NCBI GenBank assembly: GCA_030523805.1
Contig: JAUNHS010000009.1
Location: 1-8,408 of the forward strand
Direction of reading: 5' to 3'
From: Acinetobacter sp.
GTDB lineage: Bacteria > Pseudomonadota > Gammaproteobacteria > Pseudomonadales > Moraxellaceae
Length of the DNA stretch: 8,408 nt
How positions within the stretch are numbered: the stretch's first letter is position 1; the number at the start of each line of letters is the position of its first letter. A program made the translations under genes and the position numbers. Below, piece after piece: positions 1 through 6,107 of the stretch. The notes beneath the pieces are model-generated. The model ran no database searches and was not told the origin of the DNA. It saw only the letters and a list, made by a program, of their open reading frames with translations.

Positions 1-1049
1 ACGGTAATGCCTTTTTCCACTAAACCTTGTGGGCCTGTAAAGCCAGCAGTTAAGCCGTATTGTTGTAATTGCTCTTCGGTCGCAAAAGTCAATGGACTAG
101 CAATTAACGGGTGCTTTTCTGCTTTAATTTCGTTTAATTCATGGTCGCCACGCACAAAAAGAGCCACCACAGGCGTATTACCTTGCTCATCGCTCACGCC
201 TTGCACCAAAAGTGCTTTCACAGATTGTTTTGCATCTGATTTTAAAAACTCGCACACGCTTTCAATGGTTTTGCAATTTGGCGTATCAACAATCGTAAAG
301 GCTTGCGTTGCCGCAGGGCGTTCGCCCACTAAAATCGCTTCTGCCATTTCCACATTTGCCGCATAATCCGACTCCGTTGAAAATGCAATATCATCTTCGC
401 CACTGTCGGCTAAAACGTGAAATTCATGCGATGCTGAACCACCGATAGAACCTGTATCCGCCTGTACTGGACGGAAATTTAAACCTAAACGATTGAAAAT
501 ATTGCTATAGGTTTGATACATCACATCGTAAGTCTGTTGTAATGACTCTTGATTGGCGTGGAATGAATAGGCATCTTTCATGATAAATTCACGAGAACGC
601 ATCACGCCAAAACGTGGGCGAATTTCATCACGGAATTTGGTTTGCACTTGGTAAAAATTGACAGGAAGTTGTTTATAACTTTTCAACTCATGGCGTGCAA
701 GGTCGGTAATCACTTCTTCATGTGTCGGCCCAAGCACAAAAGGATTGTTGTGGCGGTCGTCAAAACGTAATAATTCTGGGCCATATTGCTCATAACGTCC
801 GCTTTCTTGCCACAAATCGGCAGGTTGCGTTACAGGCATAAACACTTCCAATGCTCCTGAACGCTGCATTTCTTCATGCACAATTTTGCTGACTTTATTT
901 AACACACGCACCCCAGTTGGCAACCATGTATAAAGCCCTGATGCCAGTTGGCGAATCATGCCTGCACGCAACATCAGTTGGTGTGAGATGACGTTGGCAT
1001 CATTCGGTGTTTCTCTTAAGGTTGAAAATAAAAATTGGCTTGCACGCAT
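1..1049 (-). CDS. proS: prolyl-tRNA synthetase, 5' part (cut by window edge)
   Basis: This cytoplasmic class II aminoacyl-tRNA synthetase attaches proline to tRNA-Pro. The visible 349 residues follow bacterial-type (E. coli-like) ProRS almost without gaps. They start [18 protein letters not shown] and contain the motif 1 region (about residues 30-72, including [19 protein letters not shown]), the GPTHEE loop (107-112) and motif 2 (about 138-155, [17 protein letters not shown]). The [14 protein letters not shown] segment comes next. The last visible part (ending [15 protein letters not shown]) lies in the insertion domain that edits mischarged Ala-tRNA-Pro. Motif 3 and the anticodon-binding domain lie beyond base 1. 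The family is about 570 residues, so roughly 60% is present. The start at 1049-1047 matches the family N-terminus and has an AAGGA Shine-Dalgarno six bases upstream. The gene diverges from the receiver-like gene at 1203. No frameshift or unusual residue was seen. Confidence 0.97.
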   Translation of the reverse strand, partial: MRASQFLFSTLRETPNDANVISHQLMLRAGMIRQLASGLYTWLPTGVRVLNKVSKIVHEEMQRSGALEVFMPVTQPADLWQESGRYEQYGPELLRFDDRHNNPFVLGPTHEEVITDLARHELKSYKQLPVNFYQVQTKFRDEIRPRFGVMRSREFIMKDAYSFHANQESLQQTYDVMYQTYSNIFNRLGLNFRPVQADTGSIGGSASHEFHVLADSGEDDIAFSTESDYAANVEMAEAILVGERPAATQAFTIVDTPNCKTIESVCEFLKSDAKQSVKALLVQGVSDEQGNTPVVALFVRGDHELNEIKAEKHPLIASPLTFATEEQLQQYGLTAGFTGPQGLVEKGIT

Positions 1050-1084
1050 GAGTTATCCTTCTAGTAAAATCATTTAAAACGTTC

Positions 1085-1090
1085 ATTGTA
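1085..1090 (-). promoter_or_regulatory. possible -10 element for proS
   Basis: On the minus strand TACAAT lies 36 bases upstream of the proS start codon and resembles a sigma70 -10 box. No good -35 hexamer is found 16-18 bases further upstream, so this is a weak call resting on one hexamer and its position. Confidence 0.3.
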
Positions 1091-1202
1091 CACTAAAAAG
1101 TAAGGATTTAGCATGACTAAACGCAAATAAAAATTGGAAAATTGAGCAAATTATGATAAAAAGCAAACAATAGATTCATCACAAGCGAAAAACGGCAGGG
1201 TT

Positions 1203-1577
1203 ATGACGGATACATCAACACAACCAACCATTTTAATTCTTCATTCTCATGAAATTGTTCGCCAAAGTTTGGCAAAAATCATGCAAGCACAAGGTTTTCA
1301 TGTTGAATGCAGTCATGATGCCTTGCAAGCACTATGTTTGCTCAATCAACAAGCAATCACGCAAATATGGCTTGGGCAAGATTTGGCAACGCTTACTGCG
1401 TATGAGTGGGTGAATATATTGAATATGCAAGATGATATGATTAAACCATTGAAAATTGTACTTATTTTAGAGCAAGAAAGCCTATTGGCACGAGAAAAAG
1501 CAAAACTTTGTGGTATCACACATTGTCTTGTGCAACCGTGGACGAGTGATGACGTACGATTGCTACTTACGCAGTAA
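1203..1577 (+). CDS. small degenerate CheY-like receiver-domain protein (pseudo-receiver)
   Basis: This 124-residue protein looks like a stand-alone response-regulator receiver fold. The first strand and helix read ILILHSHEIVRQSLAKIM, followed by QGFHVE. The end reads KAKLCGITHCLVQPW, which matches the usual K-P turn and last helix of receivers. The catalytic residues are replaced. The acidic pair after strand 1 is H14-S15, the phospho-acceptor aspartate position after strand 3 is G58 (WLGQD, with D60 two residues later), the Thr/Ser of strand 4 is hydrophobic (VLIL), and the conserved Lys is Q111, although the following Pro112 is kept. It is therefore unlikely to be phosphorylated in the normal way and may act by protein contact. 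There is no DNA-binding or other output domain, no membrane segment and no sensor kinase nearby. ATG 1203 is the only start after the in-frame stop at 1143. The purine run AGGG sits only two bases from it, so initiation may be weak. The function is unknown. The receiver assignment is by pattern only. Confidence 0.82.
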   Translation: MTDTSTQPTILILHSHEIVRQSLAKIMQAQGFHVECSHDALQALCLLNQQAITQIWLGQDLATLTAYEWVNILNMQDDMIKPLKIVLILEQESLLAREKAKLCGITHCLVQPWTSDDVRLLLTQ

Positions 1578-1611
1578 ATACGAAATTTATGGGTAATAAA
1601 TTATGGGCAAG

Positions 1612-1642
1612 AAAAAAGAGAGCAACGTGGCTCTCTTTTTTT
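1612..1642. terminator. bidirectional intrinsic terminator
   Basis: A perfect 12-bp inverted repeat (1612-1623 with 1630-1641, six-base loop) has AAAAAAGAGAGC on one side and its complement on the other. This gives a hairpin followed by a T-run in both directions. It lies between two convergent genes, 34 bases after the receiver-like gene and 17 bases after the lipoprotein gene, and can end transcription of both. Confidence 0.87.
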
Positions 1643-1658
1643 AAGAATAAAAACAAGA

Positions 1659-1958
1659 TTATTTGCTTTCTTCTTTCTTAGCAGCGTCAGCAGCTGGAGC
1701 AGCAGCATCAGTCTTAGCAGCGTCAGCAGCAGGAGCAGCTTCAGCAGTAGCAGCATTTGCTTCAGCAGCAGCTTTGTTAGCGTCTGCAGCAGCAGCTTCA
1801 GCTGGAGCAGCATCTACTTTAGCAGCATCAGCAGCAGCTTGTTGTTCAGCAGCAGGAGCAGCAGCTTCAGCTGGTTTAGCTTCTTCTTTTTTAGCACAAG
1901 CAACGAACGCTAAAGTAGCAGCTACAGTTGCAACGATTGCAAATTTTTTGAATAACAT
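1659..1958 (-). CDS. small alanine-rich lipoprotein, probably outer-membrane
   Basis: The 99-residue precursor starts MLFKKFAIVATVAATLAFVAC: two lysines, a hydrophobic stretch and Cys21 in a lipobox-like FVAC. Signal peptidase II cleavage would give a lipidated mature chain of 79 residues. The box is slightly unusual because Phe, not Leu or Val, is at -3. The residue after Cys is Ala, not Asp, so by the Lol sorting rule an outer-membrane location is expected. Of the mature residues 41 are Ala, with Lys, Glu, Asp and Pro between them in loose repeats such as PAADAAK. The chain ends KKEESK. Such a chain is either extended and flexible or helical. The final Lys recalls Braun lipoprotein, whose C-terminal Lys is joined to peptidoglycan, but there is no sequence similarity to support the same role. 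I chose ATG 1958 because the signal peptide starts there. The longer frame back to 2048 adds a non-signal N-terminus. The function is not recognised. Confidence 0.87.
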   Translation of the reverse strand: MLFKKFAIVATVAATLAFVACAKKEEAKPAEAAAPAAEQQAAADAAKVDAAPAEAAAADANKAAAEANAATAEAAPAADAAKTDAAAPAADAAKKEESK

Positions 1959-2345
1959 GATAATACTCTCATATATAGCTAGAGAAAGGAAACATAAGTT
2001 AAACTGTTTATGCTTGTTTAGTCCTAAATTTGAATATAGGTAATGCAATTCAGCTTAACGACCTGATATATCGTACCATTGCTGGTAAATAAAAACTACT
2101 CTTTTCTACGAAAAAAACGATAAAAATAATGAAAAAAGTTCATCATAACAAGATGAAAATTTTACAAAACATTAAAACATTAATAAAAACAATGACTTAT
2201 TTTATAAGCAAATGTGAATGATAATGAAGAATAATTTTTGTTTAAATAGATTTTTTTGATGTAAAAGGTGTAACAAATTGTATCATCAAGCGAAAATAGG
2301 GCTAAAATTGACCATTTCACTTGATGATACAGTCGTTTGAATGAC
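1959..2345. other. AT-rich intergenic gap without a convincing gene
   Basis: This 387-base gap separates the lipoprotein gene from rho; both are on the minus strand. Bases 2101-2280 contain only 35 G or C in 180 (19%), with many A- and T-runs. The part next to 1958 must hold the lipoprotein promoter and 5' untranslated region, but I found no -35/-10 pair good enough to call. The end next to rho holds an inverted repeat at 2277-2333. A 30-codon frame at 2129-2221 has no Shine-Dalgarno and is rejected as a gene. Confidence 0.6.
2277..2333 (-). terminator. inverted repeat downstream of rho, possible terminator
   Basis: The arms GTATCATCAAG (2280-2290) and CTTGATGATAC (2320-2330) are perfectly complementary over 11 bases. 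They extend inward after one mismatch by four pairs and outward by about three more, counting one G-U. The inner loop is 19 bases. The repeat begins 13 bases after the rho stop codon. Read on the minus strand it is followed by AATTTGTT rather than a solid U-run. It may therefore be a weak intrinsic terminator, a 3'-end stabilising hairpin or a factor-dependent site. Confidence 0.45.
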
Positions 2346-3614
2346 TTATTGCGATGCTTTACGCTTCATTTGATCAAAGAAATCATCATTAGTTTTGGTT
2401 TCTTTCATACGATCAAGTAAGTATTCAATCGCTGGCAATTCATCATGAGAATGCAATAATTTCCGTAAAATCCATACCTTACGCAATTTATCTTCGTCCA
2501 TTAAACGCTCTTCACGGCGAGTGCCTGATTTTTTGATGTTAATGGCAGGGAATACACGTTTTTCAGCAATACGGCGGTCAAGTGTAATTTCTTGGTTGCC
2601 TGTACCTTTAAATTCTTCGTAAATGACTTCGTCCATTTTACTGCCTGTTTCAATTAATGCAGTAGAAATAATGGTCAAAGAACCGCCTTCTTCAATGTTA
2701 CGAGCCGCACCAAAGAAACGTTTTGGACGTTCCAACGCATGAGCATCGACACCACCAGTCAAAACCTTGCCAGACGATGGGATAACCGTATTGTAGGCAC
2801 GAGCTAAACGTGTAATTGAGTCAAGTAAAATAACGACATCTTTACGGTGTTCAACCAAGCGTTTGGCTTTTTCAATCACCATTTCTGCCACTTGTACATG
2901 ACGAGCAGGGGCTTCATCAAAGGTTGAAGCGACCACTTCGCCACGTACGGTGCGTTCCATTTCGGTAACTTCTTCAGGGCGTTCATCAATCAATAATACG
3001 ATTAAATACACTTCAGGATTGTTACGGGTAATAGATTGGGCAATGCTTTGCAATAGCATGGTTTTACCCGCTTTAGGTGGTGCAACAATAATAGAGCGTT
3101 GTCCCTTACCAATCGGTGCGATTAAATCTACCACACGAGCAGTTAAATCTTCGGTTGATCCATTCCCTAATTCCATCACTAATTGTTCGGTTGGGAATAA
3201 TGGCGTTAAGTTTTCAAATAAGATTTTATTGCGAGAATTTTCAGGCGTATCAAAATTAATTTCATTGACTTTGAGTAGGGCAAAATAACGTTCGCCTTCT
3301 TTGGGTGGGCGAATCGTGCCTGTAATGGTATCGCCTGTGCGTAAGTTGAAGCGACGAATTTGTGATGGGCTGACATAAATGTCGTCAGGGCCTGCAAGAT
3401 ACGAGCCAGCAGCTGAGCGTAAGAAACCAAAACCATCGCTTAAAATTTCCAGCACGCCATCGCCAAAAATTTCTTCGCCATTCATCGCATGGCGTTTTAA
3501 AATCGCAAAAATAATATCTTGCTTACGGTTACGAGCTAATCCTTCTAGCCCCATAAATTCGGCAATTTTAACTAATTCGCCAATCGGTTTTTTTTTCAGT
3601 TCGGTAAGATTCAT
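2346..3614 (-). CDS. rho: transcription termination factor Rho
   Basis: Rho is a hexameric RNA-dependent ATPase and helicase that binds C-rich nascent RNA and pulls it out of RNA polymerase. The 422-residue protein aligns with E. coli Rho (419 residues) along its whole length. It has the N-terminal helical domain beginning [19 protein letters not shown], the cold-shock-like RNA-binding fold with RNP1 DGFGFLRS (about 60-67) and [16 protein letters not shown]. The Walker A motif is APPKAGKT (about 178-185) and Walker B is [14 protein letters not shown]. The Q-loop VLTGGVDA and the R-loop region EEFKGTGN are also present. I chose ATG 3614 because MNLTELK is the family N-terminus. The frame continues 27 codons upstream but without family similarity. 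No purine-rich Shine-Dalgarno precedes this ATG. trxA lies upstream on the same strand, as in E. coli, but a terminator and rho's own promoter lie between them. No damage was seen. Confidence 0.98.
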   Translation of the reverse strand: MNLTELKKKPIGELVKIAEFMGLEGLARNRKQDIIFAILKRHAMNGEEIFGDGVLEILSDGFGFLRSAAGSYLAGPDDIYVSPSQIRRFNLRTGDTITGTIRPPKEGERYFALLKVNEINFDTPENSRNKILFENLTPLFPTEQLVMELGNGSTEDLTARVVDLIAPIGKGQRSIIVAPPKAGKTMLLQSIAQSITRNNPEVYLIVLLIDERPEEVTEMERTVRGEVVASTFDEAPARHVQVAEMVIEKAKRLVEHRKDVVILLDSITRLARAYNTVIPSSGKVLTGGVDAHALERPKRFFGAARNIEEGGSLTIISTALIETGSKMDEVIYEEFKGTGNQEITLDRRIAEKRVFPAINIKKSGTRREERLMDEDKLRKVWILRKLLHSHDELPAIEYLLDRMKETKTNDDFFDQMKRKASQ

Positions 3615-3660
3615 AAGATAAATCGTTGAGTGAGAATAAAAGGGGAATCGGTTCGGACAG
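3615..3660 (-). promoter_or_regulatory. C-rich, G-poor stretch before rho start, possible rut site
   Basis: The 46 bases just before the rho start codon, read on the minus strand, contain 15 C and 4 G, with several YC pairs and a CCCC run. Rho loads on unstructured C-rich, G-poor RNA, and E. coli rho is known to be limited by Rho-dependent termination in its own leader. A similar feedback is inferred here. The same stretch lacks a Shine-Dalgarno. Confidence 0.35.
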
Positions 3661-3674
3661 TGGAAATGTTGTTT

Positions 3675-3696
3675 ATTGCATGACGTATTATGCAAT
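3675..3696 (-). promoter_or_regulatory. inverted repeat in rho leader
   Basis: ATTGCAT (3675-3681) and ATGCAAT (3690-3696) form a perfect 7-bp inverted repeat around an eight-base centre. It lies in the rho 5' untranslated region between the leader ORF stop and the C-rich stretch. It may be an RNA hairpin or a near-palindromic protein site. Only the symmetry is seen. Confidence 0.3.
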
Positions 3697-3717
3697 CATT
3701 TTCTGCGTATGAGAAAA

Positions 3718-3816
3718 TTATCGTAAGGAAATGCAAGGGATCAACAAAATGTGCCGAACGGCAATATGGAATAATAGACTGGGAATGCTATATGAAGATG
3801 TAATACATGGTTTCAT
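3718..3816 (-). CDS. candidate 32-residue leader peptide of rho
   Basis: Within the predicted rho leader an ATG (3816-3814) opens a 32-codon frame ending in TAA (3720-3718). An AGGA (3829-3826) lies nine bases before the ATG, so the Shine-Dalgarno is reasonable, whereas rho itself has none. The start codon would be about 23 bases from the predicted transcript start. The peptide begins MKPCITSSYSIPSLL and ends LLIPCISLR. E. coli rho also has a leader frame (rhoL, 33 codons) in the same place, but I see no clear similarity in sequence. The start codon lies in one arm of the hairpin at 3788-3820, which could control its translation. Against it being a gene: short frames arise by chance, and conservation cannot be checked here. 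It could matter through being translated (covering or exposing C-rich RNA) rather than through the peptide. Confidence 0.35.
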   Translation of the reverse strand: MKPCITSSYSIPSLLFHIAVRHILLIPCISLR

Positions 3817-3820
3817 ATAG
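3788..3820 (-). promoter_or_regulatory. hairpin in rho leader covering the leader-ORF start
   Basis: The arms CTATATGAA (3788-3796) and TTCATATAG (3812-3820) are perfectly complementary over nine bases with a 15-base loop. In the minus-strand RNA the first arm contains the AUG of the candidate leader ORF. The stem is AU-rich, so it would be only moderately stable and could be sensitive to temperature. This reading is inferred from the sequence alone. Confidence 0.4.
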
Positions 3821-3845
3821 AAATGTCCTAGTGATTTGCGTGGTC

Positions 3846-3874
3846 ATATTATGCTAAAAAGTCCGTATTGTCAA
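3846..3874 (-). promoter_or_regulatory. sigma70-type promoter of rho
   Basis: On the minus strand a perfect -35 TTGACA (3874-3869) is separated by exactly 17 bases from TAATAT (3851-3846), a good -10 box. Transcription would start near 3839, giving a rho leader of about 225 bases. This is the best promoter match in the window. It lies downstream of the trxA terminator, so rho can be expressed independently of trxA. Confidence 0.72.
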
Positions 3875-3883
3875 ATTTTTTAG

Positions 3884-3898
3884 CAAGCAAAATGCTTG
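3884..3898. promoter_or_regulatory. palindrome just upstream of the rho promoter
   Basis: CAAGCA and TGCTTG form a perfect 6-bp inverted repeat with a three-base spacer. It lies nine bases upstream of the rho -35 box and between that box and the trxA terminator. The position would suit a regulator-binding site. No U-run follows in either direction, so it does not look like a terminator. No regulator is suggested by the sequence. Confidence 0.28.
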
Positions 3899-3906
3899 AA
3901 AATCAC

Positions 3907-3933
3907 AAAATAAAAACGCCCAACACGGGCGTT
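3907..3933 (-). terminator. intrinsic terminator of trxA
   Basis: AACGCCC (3915-3921) and GGGCGTT (3927-3933) form a 7-bp GC-rich stem with a five-base loop. Read on the minus strand it is followed by TTTATTTT. It lies 40 bases after the trxA stop codon and separates trxA from the rho promoter. Confidence 0.87.
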
Positions 3934-3973
3934 CTTATATTTCATTGCACAAAAATGCTCTAATGACAATCCA

Positions 3974-4297
3974 TTAGATATTTGCTTCAATAAAACCTTG
4001 CAACTGTGCACGTGGTACAGCACCGATTTGCTGAGCAATCACTTGACCATTTTTGAATAACAATAATGCAGGAATGCTACGGATACCAAAATTTGCACTG
4101 CTTTCAGGATTGGCAGTTACATCTACTTTAGCGATTTTTACTTTACCTTGGTATTCAGTCGCTAAATCTTCAAGTACAGGGGCAATGGCTTTACAAGGAC
4201 CGCACCATGCCGCCCAGAAATCTACCAATACAGGTACATCGCTATTTAATACATCAGCTTGGAAATTTGCATCGCTGGTGTTGATAATATGAGACAT
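3974..4297 (-). CDS. trxA: thioredoxin 1
   Basis: This small cytoplasmic dithiol oxidoreductase reduces protein disulfides and is itself recharged by thioredoxin reductase. The 107 residues cover the complete thioredoxin fold: PVLVDFWAAWCGPCK holds the active site W31-C32-G33-P34-C35, the buried acid is D26, and the cis-proline is P76 in SIPALLLF, followed by KNGQV. Length and order match E. coli TrxA (109 residues). Two ATGs stand in tandem. I chose the second (4297-4295) because GGAG lies six bases before it but only three before the first (4300). The alternative adds one Met. It is transcribed towards rho but ends in its own terminator, and it diverges from ppx. No residue needed for function is missing. 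Confidence 0.98.
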   Translation of the reverse strand: MSHIINTSDANFQADVLNSDVPVLVDFWAAWCGPCKAIAPVLEDLATEYQGKVKIAKVDVTANPESSANFGIRSIPALLLFKNGQVIAQQIGAVPRAQLQGFIEANI

Positions 4298-4361
4298 CAT
4301 TTACTCCGATTTGTGTTCTGTTGTGCGAAATGCACATCATCTTGTGTTCATAGATGGTGGC

Positions 4362-4367
4362 ATTATA
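4362..4367 (-). promoter_or_regulatory. possible -10 element for trxA
   Basis: A perfect TATAAT on the minus strand lies 64 bases upstream of the chosen trxA start. No convincing -35 box precedes it. A second TATAAT (minus strand, 4413-4418) lies 51 bases further up and also lacks a good -35. The promoter is therefore located only roughly. Confidence 0.38.
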
Positions 4368-4472
4368 ACTTTTTTCATGTAAAAAAGGCGAAAAATATTA
4401 TTGTGATTTGTGATTATAACTATCGTAAAAGAGAATTGTTTGTATTTTAATATGATTTAGTTGCTAAAATGG

Positions 4473-4495
4473 TGAAAAATGCAATGAAAAATGCA
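4473..4495. repeat. tandem 11-base direct repeat upstream of ppx
   Basis: TGAAAAATGCA occurs at 4473-4483 and again, exactly, at 4485-4495, one base apart, giving a 12-base period. It lies about 85 bases upstream of the ppx start in the trxA/ppx divergent region. The core AAATGCAC of the second copy recurs at 4328-4335 in the trxA leader. It could bind a regulator as a direct-repeat dimer, or be a chance duplication. Confidence 0.45.
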
Positions 4496-4580
4496 CGCTG
4501 TGTAAAAAAGGGCTTTAAAAAAATAGCACTTTGCTTTAATCTAATAGCATAATGTTTTTATTTTACTTGCGTATATCCTT

Positions 4581-6107
4581 ATGTCTGATTTTTTGGTTGA
4601 TGAAGAATTGCTTGCAGCGATTGATATGGGGTCAAATAGTTTTCATCTTGCGATTGCAAAACTTGACCATGGTGAAGTCAAAAAAGTGGTGTCAATGTCT
4701 GAAAAAGTACAGTTGGCAGCAGGTTTAGATGAAAATAGAAATTTGACACCAGCAGCTCAAGAGCGTGGTTTGGCGTGTTTGGCTCGTTTTGTTGGGCGTT
4801 TGGGGGCTGTACATCCAAATCGTTTGCGTATTGTGGCGACCAATGCGTTACGTCAAGCGAAAAATGGTCATGAATTTATGCAACGTGCGGCAGAAATTTT
4901 GCCTAAACCGATTGAAATTATTGCAGGGCGTGAAGAAGCCCGTTTAATTTATTTGGGCGTGTCGCACACGATGATGAATGGCGGTCGCCGTTTGGTGATT
5001 GATATTGGTGGCGGTTCAACTGAGTTTATTATTGGGCAAGAGTTTGAACCTTTACAAATGGAATCGTTGCAATTAGGTTGTGTGAGTTTTACCAAAAGCT
5101 ATTTTGCCAAAGGTGAAATTAATGCCAAAGCCTTTGAAAAAGCCTATTTTGCCGCCAAAAAAGAATTGGCAGGCATTGCTAATACTTATAAAGATACAGG
5201 TTGGGATACCGTTGTCGGCTCAAGTGGAACGATTAAGGCGTGTCGTCAAATTATGTTGCAAATGGGCTTGACCGATGAGCAAGAAAATATTACACGTGAA
5301 GGTTTAGAAAAATTAAAAGATAAATTATTAAAATTTAAACACGCTTCAGAAATTGATTTTGTCGGTTTAAAAGAAGACAGACGAGCAGTTTTGCCAGCAG
5401 GCTTGGCAATTTTATATGCAATTTTTGAAGTATTAGATATTGACAAATTGGTTTATTCTGATGGTGCATTGCGTGAAGGCGTGATGTACGATTTGCTTGG
5501 CCGCTTTAAACATGAAGATATTCGTGATCGTAGTGTGCAAGCCTTGATGGGACGTTATGGTGTAGATGTCAAACAAGCCGAGCGTGTGGTTGCGATGGCG
5601 AAAAAATTATTTGCTGATGCACATAAGTATTTTAATTTTTCTAATGAAGACAATGACTTATTGCGTCGTGCAGCTTATGTGCATGAAATTGGTTTAGCTA
5701 TCAGTCATAATGGTTATCATCGCCATGGGGCATATTTATTGCAACATTCCGATATTGCGGGTTTCTCACAAATTGACCAAAATCATCTGTCTTTAATGGT
5801 CGCAAATCATCGCCGTAAGTTGAAAAATGATGCAAAAAATCATGTATTTTCGGTGGGTGGATATAAATTATTGAGTTTGTGTTTGTTGTTGCGTTTAGCA
5901 GTTTTAATCAATCATAGTCGTAGCGATCAGGTGCTTCCTGCCATTGAATTGCAGGTGCAAAATGAACAACAATGGCGATTATTGGTTTCTGGCGATGCAA
6001 AACAATGGCCGTTATTGATGGAAGACTTGCGAGATGAGCAAGTGCAATTCAATCATTGGGGCATTGAGCTAGATTTACGCACCATTGAAACATCATTTGA
6101 AGTGTAA
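4581..6107 (+). CDS. ppx: exopolyphosphatase (Ppx/GppA family)
   Basis: The enzyme removes terminal phosphate from long inorganic polyphosphate; relatives (GppA) hydrolyse pppGpp. The 508-residue protein matches E. coli Ppx (513) in order and length. The actin-like ATPase-type fold shows phosphate motif 1 IDMGSNSFH (14-22), the EEARLIYLG segment with the conserved Glu (117-118), and phosphate motif 2 DIGGGSTEF (140-148). The lines GCVSF, VVGSSGTIKA and SDGALREGVMYD follow. The C-terminal half is the HD-like helical domain with VHEIG (H368-E369) and YHRHGAYLL (near 379-387). Ppx and GppA share these motifs. Length and C-terminal similarity favour Ppx, with (p)ppGpp activity also possible. The start at 4581 fits the family, since the first motif lies at residue 14. 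No Shine-Dalgarno precedes it (GTATATCCTT). It diverges from trxA and is first in a probable operon; accA begins 49 bases later. Confidence 0.95.
   Translation: MSDFLVDEELLAAIDMGSNSFHLAIAKLDHGEVKKVVSMSEKVQLAAGLDENRNLTPAAQERGLACLARFVGRLGAVHPNRLRIVATNALRQAKNGHEFMQRAAEILPKPIEIIAGREEARLIYLGVSHTMMNGGRRLVIDIGGGSTEFIIGQEFEPLQMESLQLGCVSFTKSYFAKGEINAKAFEKAYFAAKKELAGIANTYKDTGWDTVVGSSGTIKACRQIMLQMGLTDEQENITREGLEKLKDKLLKFKHASEIDFVGLKEDRRAVLPAGLAILYAIFEVLDIDKLVYSDGALREGVMYDLLGRFKHEDIRDRSVQALMGRYGVDVKQAERVVAMAKKLFADAHKYFNFSNEDNDLLRRAAYVHEIGLAISHNGYHRHGAYLLQHSDIAGFSQIDQNHLSLMVANHRRKLKNDAKNHVFSVGGYKLLSLCLLLRLAVLINHSRSDQVLPAIELQVQNEQQWRLLVSGDAKQWPLLMEDLRDEQVQFNHWGIELDLRTIETSFEV

Noticed and set aside
1663..2043. 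126-residue Ala/Ser-rich plus-strand frame opposite the lipoprotein, and a Leu-rich minus-strand frame at 1601-1813
   Set aside because: Both are by-products of the repeated GCA/GCT alanine codons. The minus-strand lipoprotein frame has a real signal peptide and lipobox; these have none and no ribosome site.
2129..2221. 30-codon plus-strand frame beginning MKKVHHNKMKIL in the AT-rich gap
   Set aside because: There is no Shine-Dalgarno, the composition is extreme, and the Lys/Ile/Thr content is what random AT-rich DNA gives.
2318..2328. CACTTGATGAT shared by the rho 3' repeat and the ppx 3' hairpin (6112-6122), considered as a dispersed repeat family
   Set aside because: A shared 11-mer is expected several times by chance in 8.4 kb, and the flanking sequences do not match.
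3615..3695. 27-codon N-terminal extension of rho
   Set aside because: MNLTELK at 3614 is the family start. The extension has no family similarity and overlaps the leader structures.
4298..4300. First of the two tandem ATGs as the trxA start
   Set aside because: GGAG is only three bases away, too close; the second ATG has six-base spacing. The difference is one residue, so this is a minor choice.
4259..4450. 63-codon plus-strand frame across the trxA start and intergenic region
   Set aside because: It is antisense to the trxA 5' end, has no ribosome site and no recognisable protein features.
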